From: Pusillimonas noertemannii
GTDB taxonomy: Bacteria > Pseudomonadota > Gammaproteobacteria > Burkholderiales > Burkholderiaceae_B
Assembly (NCBI RefSeq): GCF_003096595.1
Contig: NZ_QEKO01000001.1
Location: 1,178,001 to 1,242,000 of the forward strand
Reading direction: 5' to 3'
Length of the DNA: 64,000 nucleotides
Positions 49,825-62,913 of this stretch are shown here, one piece after another. Position numbers and translations under genes: made by a program. Positions within the stretch are counted from its first letter, which is position 1. Each line of letters starts with the position of its first letter. The notes beneath the pieces are model-generated. The model was not told the origin of the DNA and did no database searches. It saw nothing but the letters and a program-made list of their open reading frames with translations.

Positions 49825-50289
49825 ATGTTGCAAGACGCCGCCTCCGCCATACCCCGCATAGGCCATGTATTCGAATGCGTGATCCCGGTCCGCTGGGGCG
49901 ACCAAGATGCCCTGCACCACGTCAACAATACCGTTTACTTTCGCTACAGCGAAGAAGCCCGCGCGCTGCTGTACATGCAGGCGGGCTTTCCCGTGCCGGG
50001 CGAGCGCGAGGCCGTGCTGGCCCACGCGTCCTGCGATTTCCTCAAGCCGCTCATGTATCCGGCCACTGTGGTGGTCAGGCTCGAGTTCAAGAGGCTGGGG
50101 CGCTCCAGCATGGAATACGACTTCATCATCGAGCGCCAGGACGAACCCGGCGTCGTCTATGCGCGCGGCAAGAACATCACCGTCAACACCGATGCCCGCA
50201 CCGGCAAGTCGTGCGCCTGGTCTGAACCAGAACTCGCGGGATACGCGCGTTGTTTCGTTGCTCCCGGGGGCCAGCTTCGGGAACCATGA
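49825..50289 (+). CDS. Acyl-CoA thioesterase, hotdog fold (4-hydroxybenzoyl-CoA thioesterase family)
   Basis: A 154-residue hotdog protein. VIPVRWGDQDALHHVNNTVYFRYSEEAR contains the catalytic Asp (RWGDQDALHHVNN) of YbgC/FcbB-type enzymes. ASCDFLKPLMYPATVVVRLEF and GVVYARGKNITVN complete the fold. The frame is open upstream for over 500 bases but homology starts here, at MLQDAASAIPR, without a clear Shine-Dalgarno sequence. Neighbouring CoA-transferase genes fit an acyl-CoA role. Confidence 0.85.
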   Translation: MLQDAASAIPRIGHVFECVIPVRWGDQDALHHVNNTVYFRYSEEARALLYMQAGFPVPGEREAVLAHASCDFLKPLMYPATVVVRLEFKRLGRSSMEYDFIIERQDEPGVVYARGKNITVNTDARTGKSCAWSEPELAGYARCFVAPGGQLREP

Positions 50290-50358
50290 TTTTTTGAACT
50301 GCCCAGTACCCGTGCAAGTTCACTTGTGCGAACCGGGCGAATTTTTTGGGATGGAGTA

Positions 50359-51057
50359 ATGGATAAAGTCTATGCAAGCGCCGCAGAAGCGTTGAAAGGC
50401 ATTGTAGCCGACGGGCAGACCATTGCCGTAGGAGGCTTTGGCTTGTGCGGTATTCCCGAGGCGCTGATCGCGGCGCTGCGCGATTCCGGCGTTCAGGGCC
50501 TGACCTGCATCAGCAACAATGCGGGCGTCGATGGCCTGGGGCTGGGACAGCTTCTTGTCACGCGGCAGATCAAGAAAATGATCTCTTCCTACGTGGGTGA
50601 GAACAAAGAGTTCGAGCGCCAGTACCTGGCCGGAGAGCTCGAGCTCGAATTCACGCCCCAGGGCACGCTGGCCGAGAAGCTGCGTGCGGGCGGGGCGGGC
50701 ATTCCCGCATTCTTTACGCGCACCGGGGTGGGCACCATCGTGGCCGACGGCAAAGAAGTGCGCGAGTTCGACGGCGAACAGTTCGTGCTGGAGCGCTCAC
50801 TGGTACCCGATGTGTCCCTGGTCAAGGCCTATATCGCCGACCGCAGCGGCAACCTGATCTTTCGCAAGACAGCCCGCAACTTCAATCCCAACGTCGCCAT
50901 GGCGGGCAAGATCACCGTGGTCGAGGTCGAGAAGCTGGTCGACGTCGGCCAGCTCGAACCCGATTCAGTGCATCTGCCCGGCATCTACGCGCACCGCATA
51001 GTGCTGAACGAGAACCCCGAGAAACACATCGAGCACCGCACTGTGCGCAACGCTTAA
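50359..51057 (+). CDS. scoA: 3-oxoacid CoA-transferase subunit A
   Basis: A 232-residue subunit of a succinyl-CoA:3-ketoacid CoA-transferase, which activates acetoacetate with succinyl-CoA. [16 protein letters not shown] (CoA-binding GxGG-type loop), [15 protein letters not shown] and [21 protein letters not shown] are family signatures. A GGAG site precedes the ATG at 50359. Subunit B follows after 13 bases. Ketone-body use fits the PHB depolymerase at the left end of the window. Confidence 0.93.
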   Translation: MDKVYASAAEALKGIVADGQTIAVGGFGLCGIPEALIAALRDSGVQGLTCISNNAGVDGLGLGQLLVTRQIKKMISSYVGENKEFERQYLAGELELEFTPQGTLAEKLRAGGAGIPAFFTRTGVGTIVADGKEVREFDGEQFVLERSLVPDVSLVKAYIADRSGNLIFRKTARNFNPNVAMAGKITVVEVEKLVDVGQLEPDSVHLPGIYAHRIVLNENPEKHIEHRTVRNA

Positions 51058-51070
51058 GGAGACGACGAAA

Positions 51071-51724
51071 ATGGCTTGGAATCGAGACGAAATGGCGGCG
51101 CGCGCGGCGCGCGAGCTGCAAGACGGTTTCTACGTGAACCTGGGCATAGGCATGCCCACCCTGGTGGCCAACCATGTGCCGCCGGGCGTCGAAGTATGGC
51201 TGCAGTCCGAAAACGGCCTGCTGGGCATCGGCCCGTTCCCCGCTGAACAGGAAATCGACGCCGACCTCATCAATGCGGGCAAGCAGACGGTGACCACGCT
51301 GCCCGGCTCTTCCTTCTTTTCGTCGGCGGATTCGTTCGCGATGATACGCGGCGGCAAGATCAACCTTGCCATCCTGGGGGCAATGCAGGTGTCCGAAAAA
51401 GGCGACTTGGCCAACTGGATGATCCCGGGCAAGATGATCAAGGGCATGGGCGGCGCCATGGACCTCGTCGCCGGCGTGGGCCGCGTCGTCATCCTGATGG
51501 ACCACGTGGCCCGCAAGAAAGACGGCACCGAAGACTTCAAGCTTCTGCCCGAGTGCACCCTGCCGCTTACCGGCGTGGGCGTGGTCGACCTCATCATCAC
51601 CGACCTGGGCGTGATGGAGGTCGGCGACGATGGGCTGAAGCTGATCGAGCTTGCGCCGGGCGTTACAGTCGAAGAGATCCAGTCCAAGACGAAGGCTAGG
51701 CTGGACGTCTCGGCGGTCGGCTAA
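51071..51724 (+). CDS. scoB: 3-oxoacid CoA-transferase subunit B
   Basis: A 217-residue partner of subunit A carrying the catalytic glutamate that forms the enzyme-CoA thioester, in [38 protein letters not shown] and the C-terminal [13 protein letters not shown] are typical. AAGGAG precedes the ATG. It is the second gene of a scoA-scoB operon. Confidence 0.94.
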   Translation: MAWNRDEMAARAARELQDGFYVNLGIGMPTLVANHVPPGVEVWLQSENGLLGIGPFPAEQEIDADLINAGKQTVTTLPGSSFFSSADSFAMIRGGKINLAILGAMQVSEKGDLANWMIPGKMIKGMGGAMDLVAGVGRVVILMDHVARKKDGTEDFKLLPECTLPLTGVGVVDLIITDLGVMEVGDDGLKLIELAPGVTVEEIQSKTKARLDVSAVG

Positions 51725-51820
51725 AGGGCTTGCCCGCGCCGGGTACGCGGCGCGGCCTTTCCGCAGCGCCTGTCGCCGATGGCGGGCGCTGTTTTCATTT
51801 GCATCGAGGCATTGTTCATC

Positions 51821-53611
51821 ATGGTTTCCTCCGTTCACGCCGATCGCATCGATTTATTGCGCCGGGCAATGGCCGGGCGCAAGGTCGACGCCTGCATCGT
51901 GCTGTCGTCCGATCCGCACCTGTCGGAATATCTTCCCGATCATTGGCAGGCGCGCGCATGGCTGAGCGGCTTCGAAGGGTCGGCCGGCACTTTGCTGGTA
52001 ACCGCCGCATTCGCCGGCATATGGACCGACTCCCGCTACTGGGAGCAGGCGGCCGGTGACCTGGCGGGCACGGGAATCGAAACCATGAGGGCCGGCGCCG
52101 ACGGCGTACCCGGCATGCTTGACTGGCTGTGCCAGCATCTGGACGAGGGTTCGCGGGTGGCCGTGCACGGCCTGACGCTCAGCGTGCAAATGCATCAGGA
52201 ATGGCTGGGCACCCTGCAGGCCAGGCGCATCGAGCTACTGACGGAGCTTGACCTGCCCGGCGACATCTGGCCCGACAGGCCCGCCTTGCCCGCAGCGCCC
52301 CTGTACGAGCACCAGCCCCCCTTCGCCTGCCGCAGCCGCGCCGAGAACCTGGCCGCCGTGCGCCAGGCCATGCAGCGCGAAGGCGCGCGCTGGCACTGGA
52401 TATCGTCGCTGGACGACATCGCATGGCTGCTCAACCTGCGCGGCAGCGATGTCTCTTACAACCCCGTTTTCCTGGCTCATGCGCTGTTGGGCCAGGACGA
52501 AGTCCGGCTGTTCGTCGACGAGTCGCGCGTCGATGCCGCCTTGCGCCAGAGGCTTCAGCACGACGGCGTCCGCCTGCTTTCCTACGAAGACGCGGGCCAG
52601 GCGCTGGCCGGATTGCCGGCCGGGGAAAAAGTGCTGATCGATCCGGCGCGCACCACGGTGGGCATCACCGGGCAGGCCGGGGCCGAGCTGATCCACGCGC
52701 TGAACCCGTCGCAACTGCTCAAGTCGCGCAAGAACGATGCCGAGATCGACCACGTGCGCCGCGCCATGGAGCAGGACGGCGCGGCTTTGTGCGAGTTCTT
52801 CGCATGGTTCGAATCCGCATTGGGCACCGAACGCATCACCGAACTGACCATCGACGAAAAAATCACCCAGGCGCGTGCCCGGCGCGAACATTTCGTGTCT
52901 CCCAGTTTTTCAACCATCGCGGCGTACCGTGCCAACGGCGCCATGCCGCATTACCACGCCACGCCCCAATCGCATGCGGTCATCGAGGGCGATGGCCTGC
53001 TGCTCATCGATTCGGGCGGGCAGTACCTGGGCGGCACCACCGACATCACCCGGGTAGTGCCCGTGGGCAACGTCGATGCCGAGCAAAAGCGCGACTACAC
53101 CCTGGTGCTCAAGGGCATGATCTCCCTCTCGCAGGCGGTGTTTCCGGTGGGCGTCGCCGGCTCGGTGCTGGATGCCTTCGCACGCCAGCCCATCTGGCAG
53201 GCCCTGGCTGATTTCGGGCACGGCACGGGACATGGCGTGGGCTATTTTCTGAACGTGCACGAAGGCCCGCAGTCGATTTCCTTCAGGGCGCCGTCCCGGC
53301 CCTCCTCGGGCATGCAAGAGGGCATGATCACCTCGAACGAACCTGGCCTGTACCGGCCCGGCAAGTGGGGCATACGCATCGAGAACCTGGTGGCCAACCG
53401 GCCGGCGGGCACTTCCGAGTTCGGCCGCTTCCTGCAGTTCGAGACCCTTACCCTGTGCCCAATCGACACGCGCTGCGTGCTGCCCGAATTGCTGACCGAG
53501 GGCGAACGCAACTGGCTCAACGCCTATCACGCCCATGTGCGTGAGCGGCTCGAGCCCCTGGTCGAGGGCGCCGCGCTGGCCTGGCTCGAAGAGCGTACCC
53601 AGGCGCTCTGA
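51821..53611 (+). CDS. Xaa-Pro aminopeptidase P family protease (M24B)
   Basis: A 596-residue long-form aminopeptidase P, removing N-terminal residues before proline. Two N-terminal creatinase-like domains (about 1-310) precede the M24 catalytic domain with metal ligands in LLIDSGGQYLGGTTDITR (Asp pair), the GHGTGHGVG histidine, and the two glutamates of SNEPGLYRPG and FETLT. The C-terminal extra domain (LPELLTEGERNWLNAYHAHV) is typical of eukaryote-like APP1 homologues. The ATG at 51821 (MVSSVHADRID) is preferred; a start 42 bases upstream is possible. Confidence 0.92.
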   Translation: MVSSVHADRIDLLRRAMAGRKVDACIVLSSDPHLSEYLPDHWQARAWLSGFEGSAGTLLVTAAFAGIWTDSRYWEQAAGDLAGTGIETMRAGADGVPGMLDWLCQHLDEGSRVAVHGLTLSVQMHQEWLGTLQARRIELLTELDLPGDIWPDRPALPAAPLYEHQPPFACRSRAENLAAVRQAMQREGARWHWISSLDDIAWLLNLRGSDVSYNPVFLAHALLGQDEVRLFVDESRVDAALRQRLQHDGVRLLSYEDAGQALAGLPAGEKVLIDPARTTVGITGQAGAELIHALNPSQLLKSRKNDAEIDHVRRAMEQDGAALCEFFAWFESALGTERITELTIDEKITQARARREHFVSPSFSTIAAYRANGAMPHYHATPQSHAVIEGDGLLLIDSGGQYLGGTTDITRVVPVGNVDAEQKRDYTLVLKGMISLSQAVFPVGVAGSVLDAFARQPIWQALADFGHGTGHGVGYFLNVHEGPQSISFRAPSRPSSGMQEGMITSNEPGLYRPGKWGIRIENLVANRPAGTSEFGRFLQFETLTLCPIDTRCVLPELLTEGERNWLNAYHAHVRERLEPLVEGAALAWLEERTQAL

Positions 53612-53767
53612 AACGGCGCTGCCGCGGCCGGGCGGGCGTGGGCCGTGCGCGATGCCGTGCCGGCGTCGCGGCGGATGCGGCCTGCCATGGCGCATCGCTG
53701 TAAGGCGCCCGGAAGAAGAATTGGCATATTTGCCCGCAAGGGCGGCGAGACAGCGTCTGCTCTCGGC

Positions 53768-56330
<2,563 letters not shown>

Positions 56331-56425
56331 ATTTGTGCAAGGGCCTGCAACAGGGTGGTCAAGCCCGCGCTTTTGCACAGTACAATCAATTTTTTACGGT
56401 CATCCGGCGCGCAGCGCCGCGGTAA

Positions 56426-57751
<1,326 letters not shown>

Positions 57752-57792
57752 CAGCCAGAGCCCGGTGCCTGGCCCACGGGCGGCTGACGACC

Positions 57793-58122
57793 ATGCGACT
57801 GTTACTCATTGTTCTGGTCCTGCTGACGGCATTCATCCAATACCCTTTGTGGCTGGGAAAGGGCGGATGGATGCGCGTCCACGAGCTTGAGCAGCAGATC
57901 GCGGCGCAAAACGAAACCAACGAAGCCCTGGTGGCCCGCAACAATGCGCTGGCCGCCGAAGTGCAAGACCTCAAGTCGGGCACCCAGGCGGTAGAAGAGC
58001 GCGCGCGCGGCGAGATGGGCATGGTCAAAGAGGGCGAGGTCTTTGTCCAGCTGCTGGCGCCCAACGAGAAACAGCCCGTGGTGTCCAAGCCCAAGACGCC
58101 TTCGCGCCAACACAGCCGCTAA
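57793..58122 (+). CDS. ftsB: Cell division protein FtsB
   Basis: A 109-residue bitopic membrane protein of the divisome (FtsQLB complex). The N-terminal membrane helix (MRLLLIVLVLLTAFIQYPLW) is followed by G-KGGWMRV, then a coiled coil (HELEQQIAAQNETNEALVARN...) and GTQAVEERARGEMGMVKEGE, the conserved FtsB/DivIC pattern. It lies 41 bases after eno, as in most Proteobacteria. Confidence 0.93.
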   Translation: MRLLLIVLVLLTAFIQYPLWLGKGGWMRVHELEQQIAAQNETNEALVARNNALAAEVQDLKSGTQAVEERARGEMGMVKEGEVFVQLLAPNEKQPVVSKPKTPSRQHSR

Positions 58123-58185
58123 CCGGCTTTCGCCCGCCTTCTTCAGCATCGGGCGCATGCATCTTGCAAATGCGCCTCGCTTTAG

Positions 58186-59193
58186 CTAACCCGTTACGCA
58201 ACACAGCACTGTTCCGCAGGCGACGTCGTCCGCAGGGGGCAGGCCCGGGCTATCGGGTGGCGGCGGCTGCGCGCCGGGCGGCATGTCGACGGGGTGCTCG
58301 GCGGCAGGCGGCGTGGTGGAGGGAGGGCCCGATGCCGGCGGAAGGGTGCCCGAGCCAGGCATCGCCGGCATGTGTGGGCCCGACGAGACCGGGCGTGCGC
58401 GTTCGCACCATATGCCTCTGCAAGCCAGGGTCGTTCCTGGGGGCGGGCCGGCCTCGAACGCAGGTTCCGACGCCCCCAGAACCTTGGCGCCCGAATGCGG
58501 CCAGGCCACCGGGTGGGATTGCATGGCCAGGCGCAATGTCTGGCGCAGAGGCAGGTAGCCGCCCGCCAGCGCCTGCCGGGCGTGGCCGGTGGATCCCGGC
58601 GACAGCAGGCGCAGCAGCGCGCCCATGCCCGGCACCAGCGGCTCGTGCATGTAGCTAAGGTGCAGGGCCAGTTCGTTGGCTTCGAAGATGGTGGCGCCCG
58701 ATAGCGGGCCGAGCCCGCTTGCCCACCCTTGCTGCTGGTGGCGCAGGTGTTGTTCGGCCTGGTAGTTGTTGTCGATGGCCGCCAGCCCGTCCGCGCCGGC
58801 GACCTTCAGGCCGGGAGAGGCGAAATCCAGGAAGGCCGTGGCCTGCGGCGCAATGACCTTGATCTGCCATGGGGGCGCCCCGGTGGCGGCCTGCCGCCGT
58901 TCAAATGCCTGTTGCATGTGCTGCCGCGCGCCGTGCGCGGAAGGGGACGGGAACAACGGGAGCAGGGCGTGCTCGAAGGCCGCCTCGATGGATGCGGGTC
59001 GGGCATGGTCGACAATGCCTGCTCTTGCGGCCTCAAGCAGGGCCAGGCTGATGGCTTGCTTGACGAAGAACCAGCGGCCAAGCTCGATTGCGCCCAGCCC
59101 GGCCAGCAGGATGGGTATGGCGGCCAGGGTGAACTCGACCGCGCTCGAACCCCGCTGGCGGCCCGAAGCGAAGCGGCACGAATGGATGGGCAT
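58186..59193 (-). CDS. TadE-like pseudopilin-related protein with a Pro-rich tail
   Basis: A 335-residue protein whose N-terminus (GSSAVEFTLAAIPILLAGLGAIELGRWFFVKQAISLALLEAAR) is a TadE-like segment: a short basic lead, conserved Glu at position 5 after the Ser, and one hydrophobic helix. Such proteins take part in Flp/Tad pilus assembly. The rest is a unique periplasmic domain, then a Pro/Gly-rich stretch (about 255-320) and a cysteine-containing end (CGTVLCCVTG). No other tad genes are near. It follows hslO by 64 bases on the same strand. The specific role is unknown. Confidence 0.72.
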   Translation of the reverse strand: MPIHSCRFASGRQRGSSAVEFTLAAIPILLAGLGAIELGRWFFVKQAISLALLEAARAGIVDHARPASIEAAFEHALLPLFPSPSAHGARQHMQQAFERRQAATGAPPWQIKVIAPQATAFLDFASPGLKVAGADGLAAIDNNYQAEQHLRHQQQGWASGLGPLSGATIFEANELALHLSYMHEPLVPGMGALLRLLSPGSTGHARQALAGGYLPLRQTLRLAMQSHPVAWPHSGAKVLGASEPAFEAGPPPGTTLACRGIWCERARPVSSGPHMPAMPGSGTLPPASGPPSTTPPAAEHPVDMPPGAQPPPPDSPGLPPADDVACGTVLCCVTG

Positions 59194-59257
59194 TCGTGGA
59201 GTGTGCCCCGGGGCGGGGTCGGGCGTCGATTGTGGAAAATGCCCTGTGCGAATTTAC

Positions 59258-60175
59258 TCAGTGGATCGAGCCGGCGCCCGAGGGCGGGGTATCTTGGGGG
59301 TTGGTGAACAGCCGGGTGCAATCGATGGCGTCGAATTGATAAGGCTTGCCGCAAAAATTGCACGACACGTCGATCTGGTTGCGCTGCGAGAGGATGTCTT
59401 CGACTTCTTCCTGGCCCAGCATGCGCAGCATGTTGGCCACTCGTTCGCGAGTGCAGGGGCAGTGCCAGCGCACTGCCTGGGGGTCGAAGGCCAGCAGGCT
59501 TTCTTCCCAGAACAGCCGGTGTATCAGCGTGTCGGTATCGAGTTCCAGCAATTCGCCGGGCTCGAGCGTAGAGGCCAGGGCCACGGCTCTTTCCCAGGTA
59601 TCGTGCCCGGGCTCGGGCCCTTGTACGCCGCCCTGGTCGGGCATGCGCTGCAGCAGCAGGCCTGAGGCATGGCCTGCGTCGGCGGCAAGCCAGAGCCGGG
59701 TGTCGAGTTGTTCAGAGGTGCGCATGTAGTGTTCGAGCACTTGGGCGACGCTGTCGCCCTCAAGCGGCACGACCCCCTGGTAGGGCTGCATGGTGGCGTT
59801 TCTTTGCCGGGGGTCGAGCACCACGATGAAACGGCCCTGCCCCTGGCTGTTGAGCAGGCTTTGCAGGCTGCCGTTGCGAGGCACGGCAAGGCCTTCGCGC
59901 AGGCTGGCCGTGGCGCGTATGGAAAGGTCGGAAGTGCATTCGACGACAATCAGCGAAACAGGCCCGTCGCCCTGCAGTTGCAGCACCAGCGAGCCGTCGA
60001 ACTTGATGTTGGCGGCCAGCAGCACGGCTGCCGCGGCAAGTTCGCCCAGCAGCCTTTGCACGCAGGGCGGGTAGCTTTGATGGGCCAGGCCGGTGCGCCA
60101 CGCCTCGTCGAGCTTGAGCGCTTGCACGCGCACGCTGTGGTCTTGAAACAGGTACTTCTTGAGTAGATCGGCCAT
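59258..60175 (-). CDS. hslO: Redox-regulated chaperone Hsp33
   Basis: A 305-residue holdase activated by oxidation and heat. The four zinc-binding cysteines are in RWHCPCTRERV and VSCNFCGKPYQF near the C-terminus (CxC and CxxC). The N-terminal HQSYPPCVQRLLGELAAAAVLL and central SLIVVECTSDLSIRATAS are typical. It starts 2 bases after the carbonic-anhydrase-like gene, so the two are co-transcribed. Confidence 0.95.
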   Translation of the reverse strand: MADLLKKYLFQDHSVRVQALKLDEAWRTGLAHQSYPPCVQRLLGELAAAAVLLAANIKFDGSLVLQLQGDGPVSLIVVECTSDLSIRATASLREGLAVPRNGSLQSLLNSQGQGRFIVVLDPRQRNATMQPYQGVVPLEGDSVAQVLEHYMRTSEQLDTRLWLAADAGHASGLLLQRMPDQGGVQGPEPGHDTWERAVALASTLEPGELLELDTDTLIHRLFWEESLLAFDPQAVRWHCPCTRERVANMLRMLGQEEVEDILSQRNQIDVSCNFCGKPYQFDAIDCTRLFTNPQDTPPSGAGSIH

Positions 60176-60177
60176 GA

Positions 60178-60699
60178 TCAGGAAACCCGTTTCAGGCTCT
60201 GGCGGTACTCGCGGGCGCGCAGCACATAGCTTTCGGTGTTTTCGTGCATGAACCGGATTTCGTTCTCGGACAGCTGGCGCACGATCTTGCCCACGCCCAC
60301 CACCAGCGAGTTGTCGGGAATCTGCCGGCCCTCGGGAATGAGGGCGCCGGCGCCGATAAGACAGTTGCGGCCGATATGGGCATTGTTGAGCACGATGGCC
60401 TGGATGCCTATGAGGGCGCCGTCTTCGATGGTGCAGCCGTGCAGCATGGCCTGGTGGCCGATGGTAACGTTGGCCCCGACGGTAAGAGGCACGCCGGTGT
60501 CGACGTGCAGGACGCTGTTTTCCTGGACGTTGCTGTTGCGGCCTATCTTGATGACTGCGTTGTCGCCGCGAATGCTGGCGTTGGACCAGACGCTGACGCC
60601 GGCTTCGAGCACGACATGCCCGATGATGTCGGCGCTGTCGAAGATGAAAGTGTCTTTGTCTATGATGGGAGCGAGCCCGTCGAACTCGTAAATGGCCAT
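60178..60699 (-). CDS. Gamma-carbonic-anhydrase family protein (YrdA-like)
   Basis: A 173-residue left-handed beta-helix protein with hexapeptide repeats. Metal-binding histidines fit SVLHVDTG, VTIGHQAMLHGC and the repeat series IGRNCLIGAGALIPEG. Homologues are zinc proteins; carbonic anhydrase activity is proven only for some. The ATG at 60699 gives MAIYEFDGLAP. It precedes hslO by 2 bases and follows the AMP-binding gene by 28. Confidence 0.9.
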   Translation of the reverse strand: MAIYEFDGLAPIIDKDTFIFDSADIIGHVVLEAGVSVWSNASIRGDNAVIKIGRNSNVQENSVLHVDTGVPLTVGANVTIGHQAMLHGCTIEDGALIGIQAIVLNNAHIGRNCLIGAGALIPEGRQIPDNSLVVGVGKIVRQLSENEIRFMHENTESYVLRAREYRQSLKRVS

Positions 60700-60727
60700 G
60701 GAAATCCCGTGTAGTGTTGAGAGTAGC

Positions 60728-62077
60728 TCAAGGGGATTGTATAGCGGACGTGCAGGAGCCCATGTACCAGAAGTTGCCGTGCCGGTCGACCCGGGCCTGT
60801 ACGCCGCTGAGCCACCAGTCGCCGATGAAGCGGGCATGCGTTGCGTCGGGGTCGTTCCAGTAGTTCTGGAACAGGGCCGGATCGGGATGGCCATTGACGT
60901 CGTAGCGATTGACCGCGAGTTCGCCGGCGACGTCGGCGGGGCAGGGCAGGCCCTGGGGGTCGAGCACCGTGACCAGGTGGCCGGGATAGGGGCGGCCTAT
61001 GCTGCCCGGCGCGGCGGGCCATTTGTGCTGGCTGTTGCCTATGAACAGCGGCGCCTCGGGGGTGCCCAGCACGATGTTGGGGGCGATGCCCAGATGTCGC
61101 TCGCACCACTGGTACATGGCTTCGTTGCGATCGCCCGCGCCATTGAAGGCGATGGCGCGCAGGGACAGCTGCATGTCAGGGGCGGTTGCCGGCTCTGCCT
61201 CGGAGGCCATCTGTTCGAGCTGATGCGCGGGAAAGTACGCGTGGGTGACGCCGTAGCGGTCAAGGATCTCGAGTGCGCGGGCGCCCGAGAACCGCCCCAG
61301 GGCGGCCACGACCGGCCGTCCGAAATACAGGGCGGGCAGCAGCGCCGACATCAGGCCTTCGGCCGACATCCAGTCGGCGGGGCTCCAGAAAGGCCCGGCC
61401 ATGCTGGGAAACCAATTTTGCGAGGCGACAAAACCCGGCAGGCTGCCGATGAGCGCCCCATGGGAGATGAGCACGCCCTTGAGCGGCTTGTCGGCGGGGT
61501 TCTTGTACACCAGCAGGGCGGGCCGCGAAGCGTTGAGCAGGGTGGGCTTGAAGGTGGCGGGCTGGCGGGCCAGCAGCGTGCGCCACGGGATGATGTTGTC
61601 ATGCTGAAAGCCCAGGCCCACGATTTGTGAAAGCTCGGGGTAGTTCATGTGGGCCTGCAGCAGGTCGGGGCCCGAAAGGGTATCGACCAGCGCCACCCGC
61701 GCCTGGGCATGCCGCAGGCAGGCTTCGATGGCGCCTGATTCGAGCGAGCCCGGAAGCGGGACGGCCATGGCGCCTACGCTGAATATGGCCATATAGCTGG
61801 CAACGGCTTCAGGGCGCTGCCCCATGGCGATGCCCACCCGGTCTCCGGGCTGCACACCCATGCGCAGCAGGCCATTGGCCAGCTGGTTGCTGGTTTCGGA
61901 CAGGCGAGTATAAGACCAGCTGTCTACGTGGCCGAGTTCATCTTCTGTGTAGATGGCGGTGCGCCGGCCTTCATGGGAGTTTTCGGCCCAGCGGTGCAGG
62001 CACGCCTGAGCCATATTGAATTGTGAAGGGACAAGCCATTGGTAAGAAGAGTACAGCTCCGCGTATTGATCGTTCAT
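60728..62077 (-). CDS. Degenerate AMP-binding (acyl-CoA ligase-like) protein lacking the C-terminal domain
   Basis: A 449-residue protein built on the large N-terminal domain of AMP-forming ligases (WSYTRLSETSNQLANGLLRMGVQPGDRVGI, PWRTLLA, GLMSALLPALYFGRPVVA, GTPEAPLFIG). The ATP-binding P-loop, normally Y-TSGTTGxPKG, reads VYKNPADKPLKGV at about 190-202 and has lost its Ser/Thr/Gly residues. The chain stops at GNFWYMGSCTSAIQSP, where active enzymes continue R-x-DD-x-I and another 110 residues with the catalytic lysine. It is therefore unlikely to make acyl-adenylates. The open frame without stops suggests a kept, non-catalytic role rather than a fresh pseudogene. It lies 28 bases upstream of the YrdA-like gene. 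Confidence 0.78.
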   Translation of the reverse strand: MNDQYAELYSSYQWLVPSQFNMAQACLHRWAENSHEGRRTAIYTEDELGHVDSWSYTRLSETSNQLANGLLRMGVQPGDRVGIAMGQRPEAVASYMAIFSVGAMAVPLPGSLESGAIEACLRHAQARVALVDTLSGPDLLQAHMNYPELSQIVGLGFQHDNIIPWRTLLARQPATFKPTLLNASRPALLVYKNPADKPLKGVLISHGALIGSLPGFVASQNWFPSMAGPFWSPADWMSAEGLMSALLPALYFGRPVVAALGRFSGARALEILDRYGVTHAYFPAHQLEQMASEAEPATAPDMQLSLRAIAFNGAGDRNEAMYQWCERHLGIAPNIVLGTPEAPLFIGNSQHKWPAAPGSIGRPYPGHLVTVLDPQGLPCPADVAGELAVNRYDVNGHPDPALFQNYWNDPDATHARFIGDWWLSGVQARVDRHGNFWYMGSCTSAIQSP

Positions 62078-62193
62078 TTCTGTGGAGAATCAGCTTGGCA
62101 GATGATGGCGTGGGCTTCTGGTACCCCGCAAGCATGAACGACAAGCGGGTTCTGTGCAATCCCCCGCGTTTCAGAAAGTGTCCGTACTAGGGT

Positions 62194-62730
62194 TTATACC
62201 GCCTTTGCCGCCTTGGTATCGGTGTGGACCAGCCGGGTGCCCAGCAGGCGATCATGAAGGAACTGGCCCTGCGGGTCGAGCCAGGTCCACAGGAAGACGG
62301 TGAAGGGGGCGAATACGATCAGCATATCGGTGGAACGGTAGCCGGTAAGGTGTGAAGCCCCCTGGATCAGCAGGGCGGCGACCAGCGGGATGGGCCACAT
62401 CAGTATGTAGCGCAGAACCAGGCGGCTGAGCACGGGCGTGCGGCCGTCACGGTCGACCAGACGGATGTTCCAGGTCTTCATGGGCAAGGTCTGGCCGCTG
62501 TAGCGCCAGCACATGACGAAATAGACCCCTATGGCCACGAAAAGCACGACCTGCCGCAGACTGCGCAGGGTCAGGCCGCTGCGGCTCTGGGTAAGGGTGT
62601 CGAACAGATAGCCGGCCAGGAAGACCACCGCGAAAAGCAATACGCCTTCGTACATCATGCTGGCGAAGCGGCGCCATCGGCTGGGTACGGTGGCGGTAAG
62701 ACCCGAGTCGAAGGTGATGGGATGTTGCAT
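62194..62730 (-). CDS. RDD family membrane protein
   Basis: A 178-residue membrane protein with about four hydrophobic segments. VPSRWRRFASMMYEGVLLFAVVFLAG at the start and GQTLPMKTWNIRLVDRDGRTPVLSRLVLRY in the middle are the RDD pattern (Arg-Asp-Asp-type residues in helices; here R and D are partly substituted), and DPQGQFLHDRLLGTRLV closes it. Function unknown; RDD proteins are often assigned to transport or membrane stress. The start at 62730 gives MQHPITFDSG. Confidence 0.84.
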   Translation of the reverse strand: MQHPITFDSGLTATVPSRWRRFASMMYEGVLLFAVVFLAGYLFDTLTQSRSGLTLRSLRQVVLFVAIGVYFVMCWRYSGQTLPMKTWNIRLVDRDGRTPVLSRLVLRYILMWPIPLVAALLIQGASHLTGYRSTDMLIVFAPFTVFLWTWLDPQGQFLHDRLLGTRLVHTDTKAAKAV

Positions 62731-62829
62731 GGCAAAAAGACCGGACGGTGGAGGTTGGGCGCCCAACTTGGGCGAATCCCTCTATTATCCTGCATAAATG
62801 CGGCGCTTTGCCGCCCGGGGCCCGACGGC

Positions 62830-62856
62830 AAAAAAGCCGCGATTGCGGCTTTTTTC
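62830..62856 (-). terminator. Rho-independent terminator of the 63-residue gene
   Basis: AAAAAGCCGC, loop GATT, GCGGCTTTTT: a strong perfect hairpin with A and T flanks, so it could work in both directions. It ends the short minus-strand transcript of the gene at 62914-63105 and insulates the RDD gene. Confidence 0.88.
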
Positions 62857-62913
62857 AGTGGCCGGGTTCATCCGGCATGGCCGCCGAAAGGGCGGCCCGT
62901 CGCGATGGACCGA

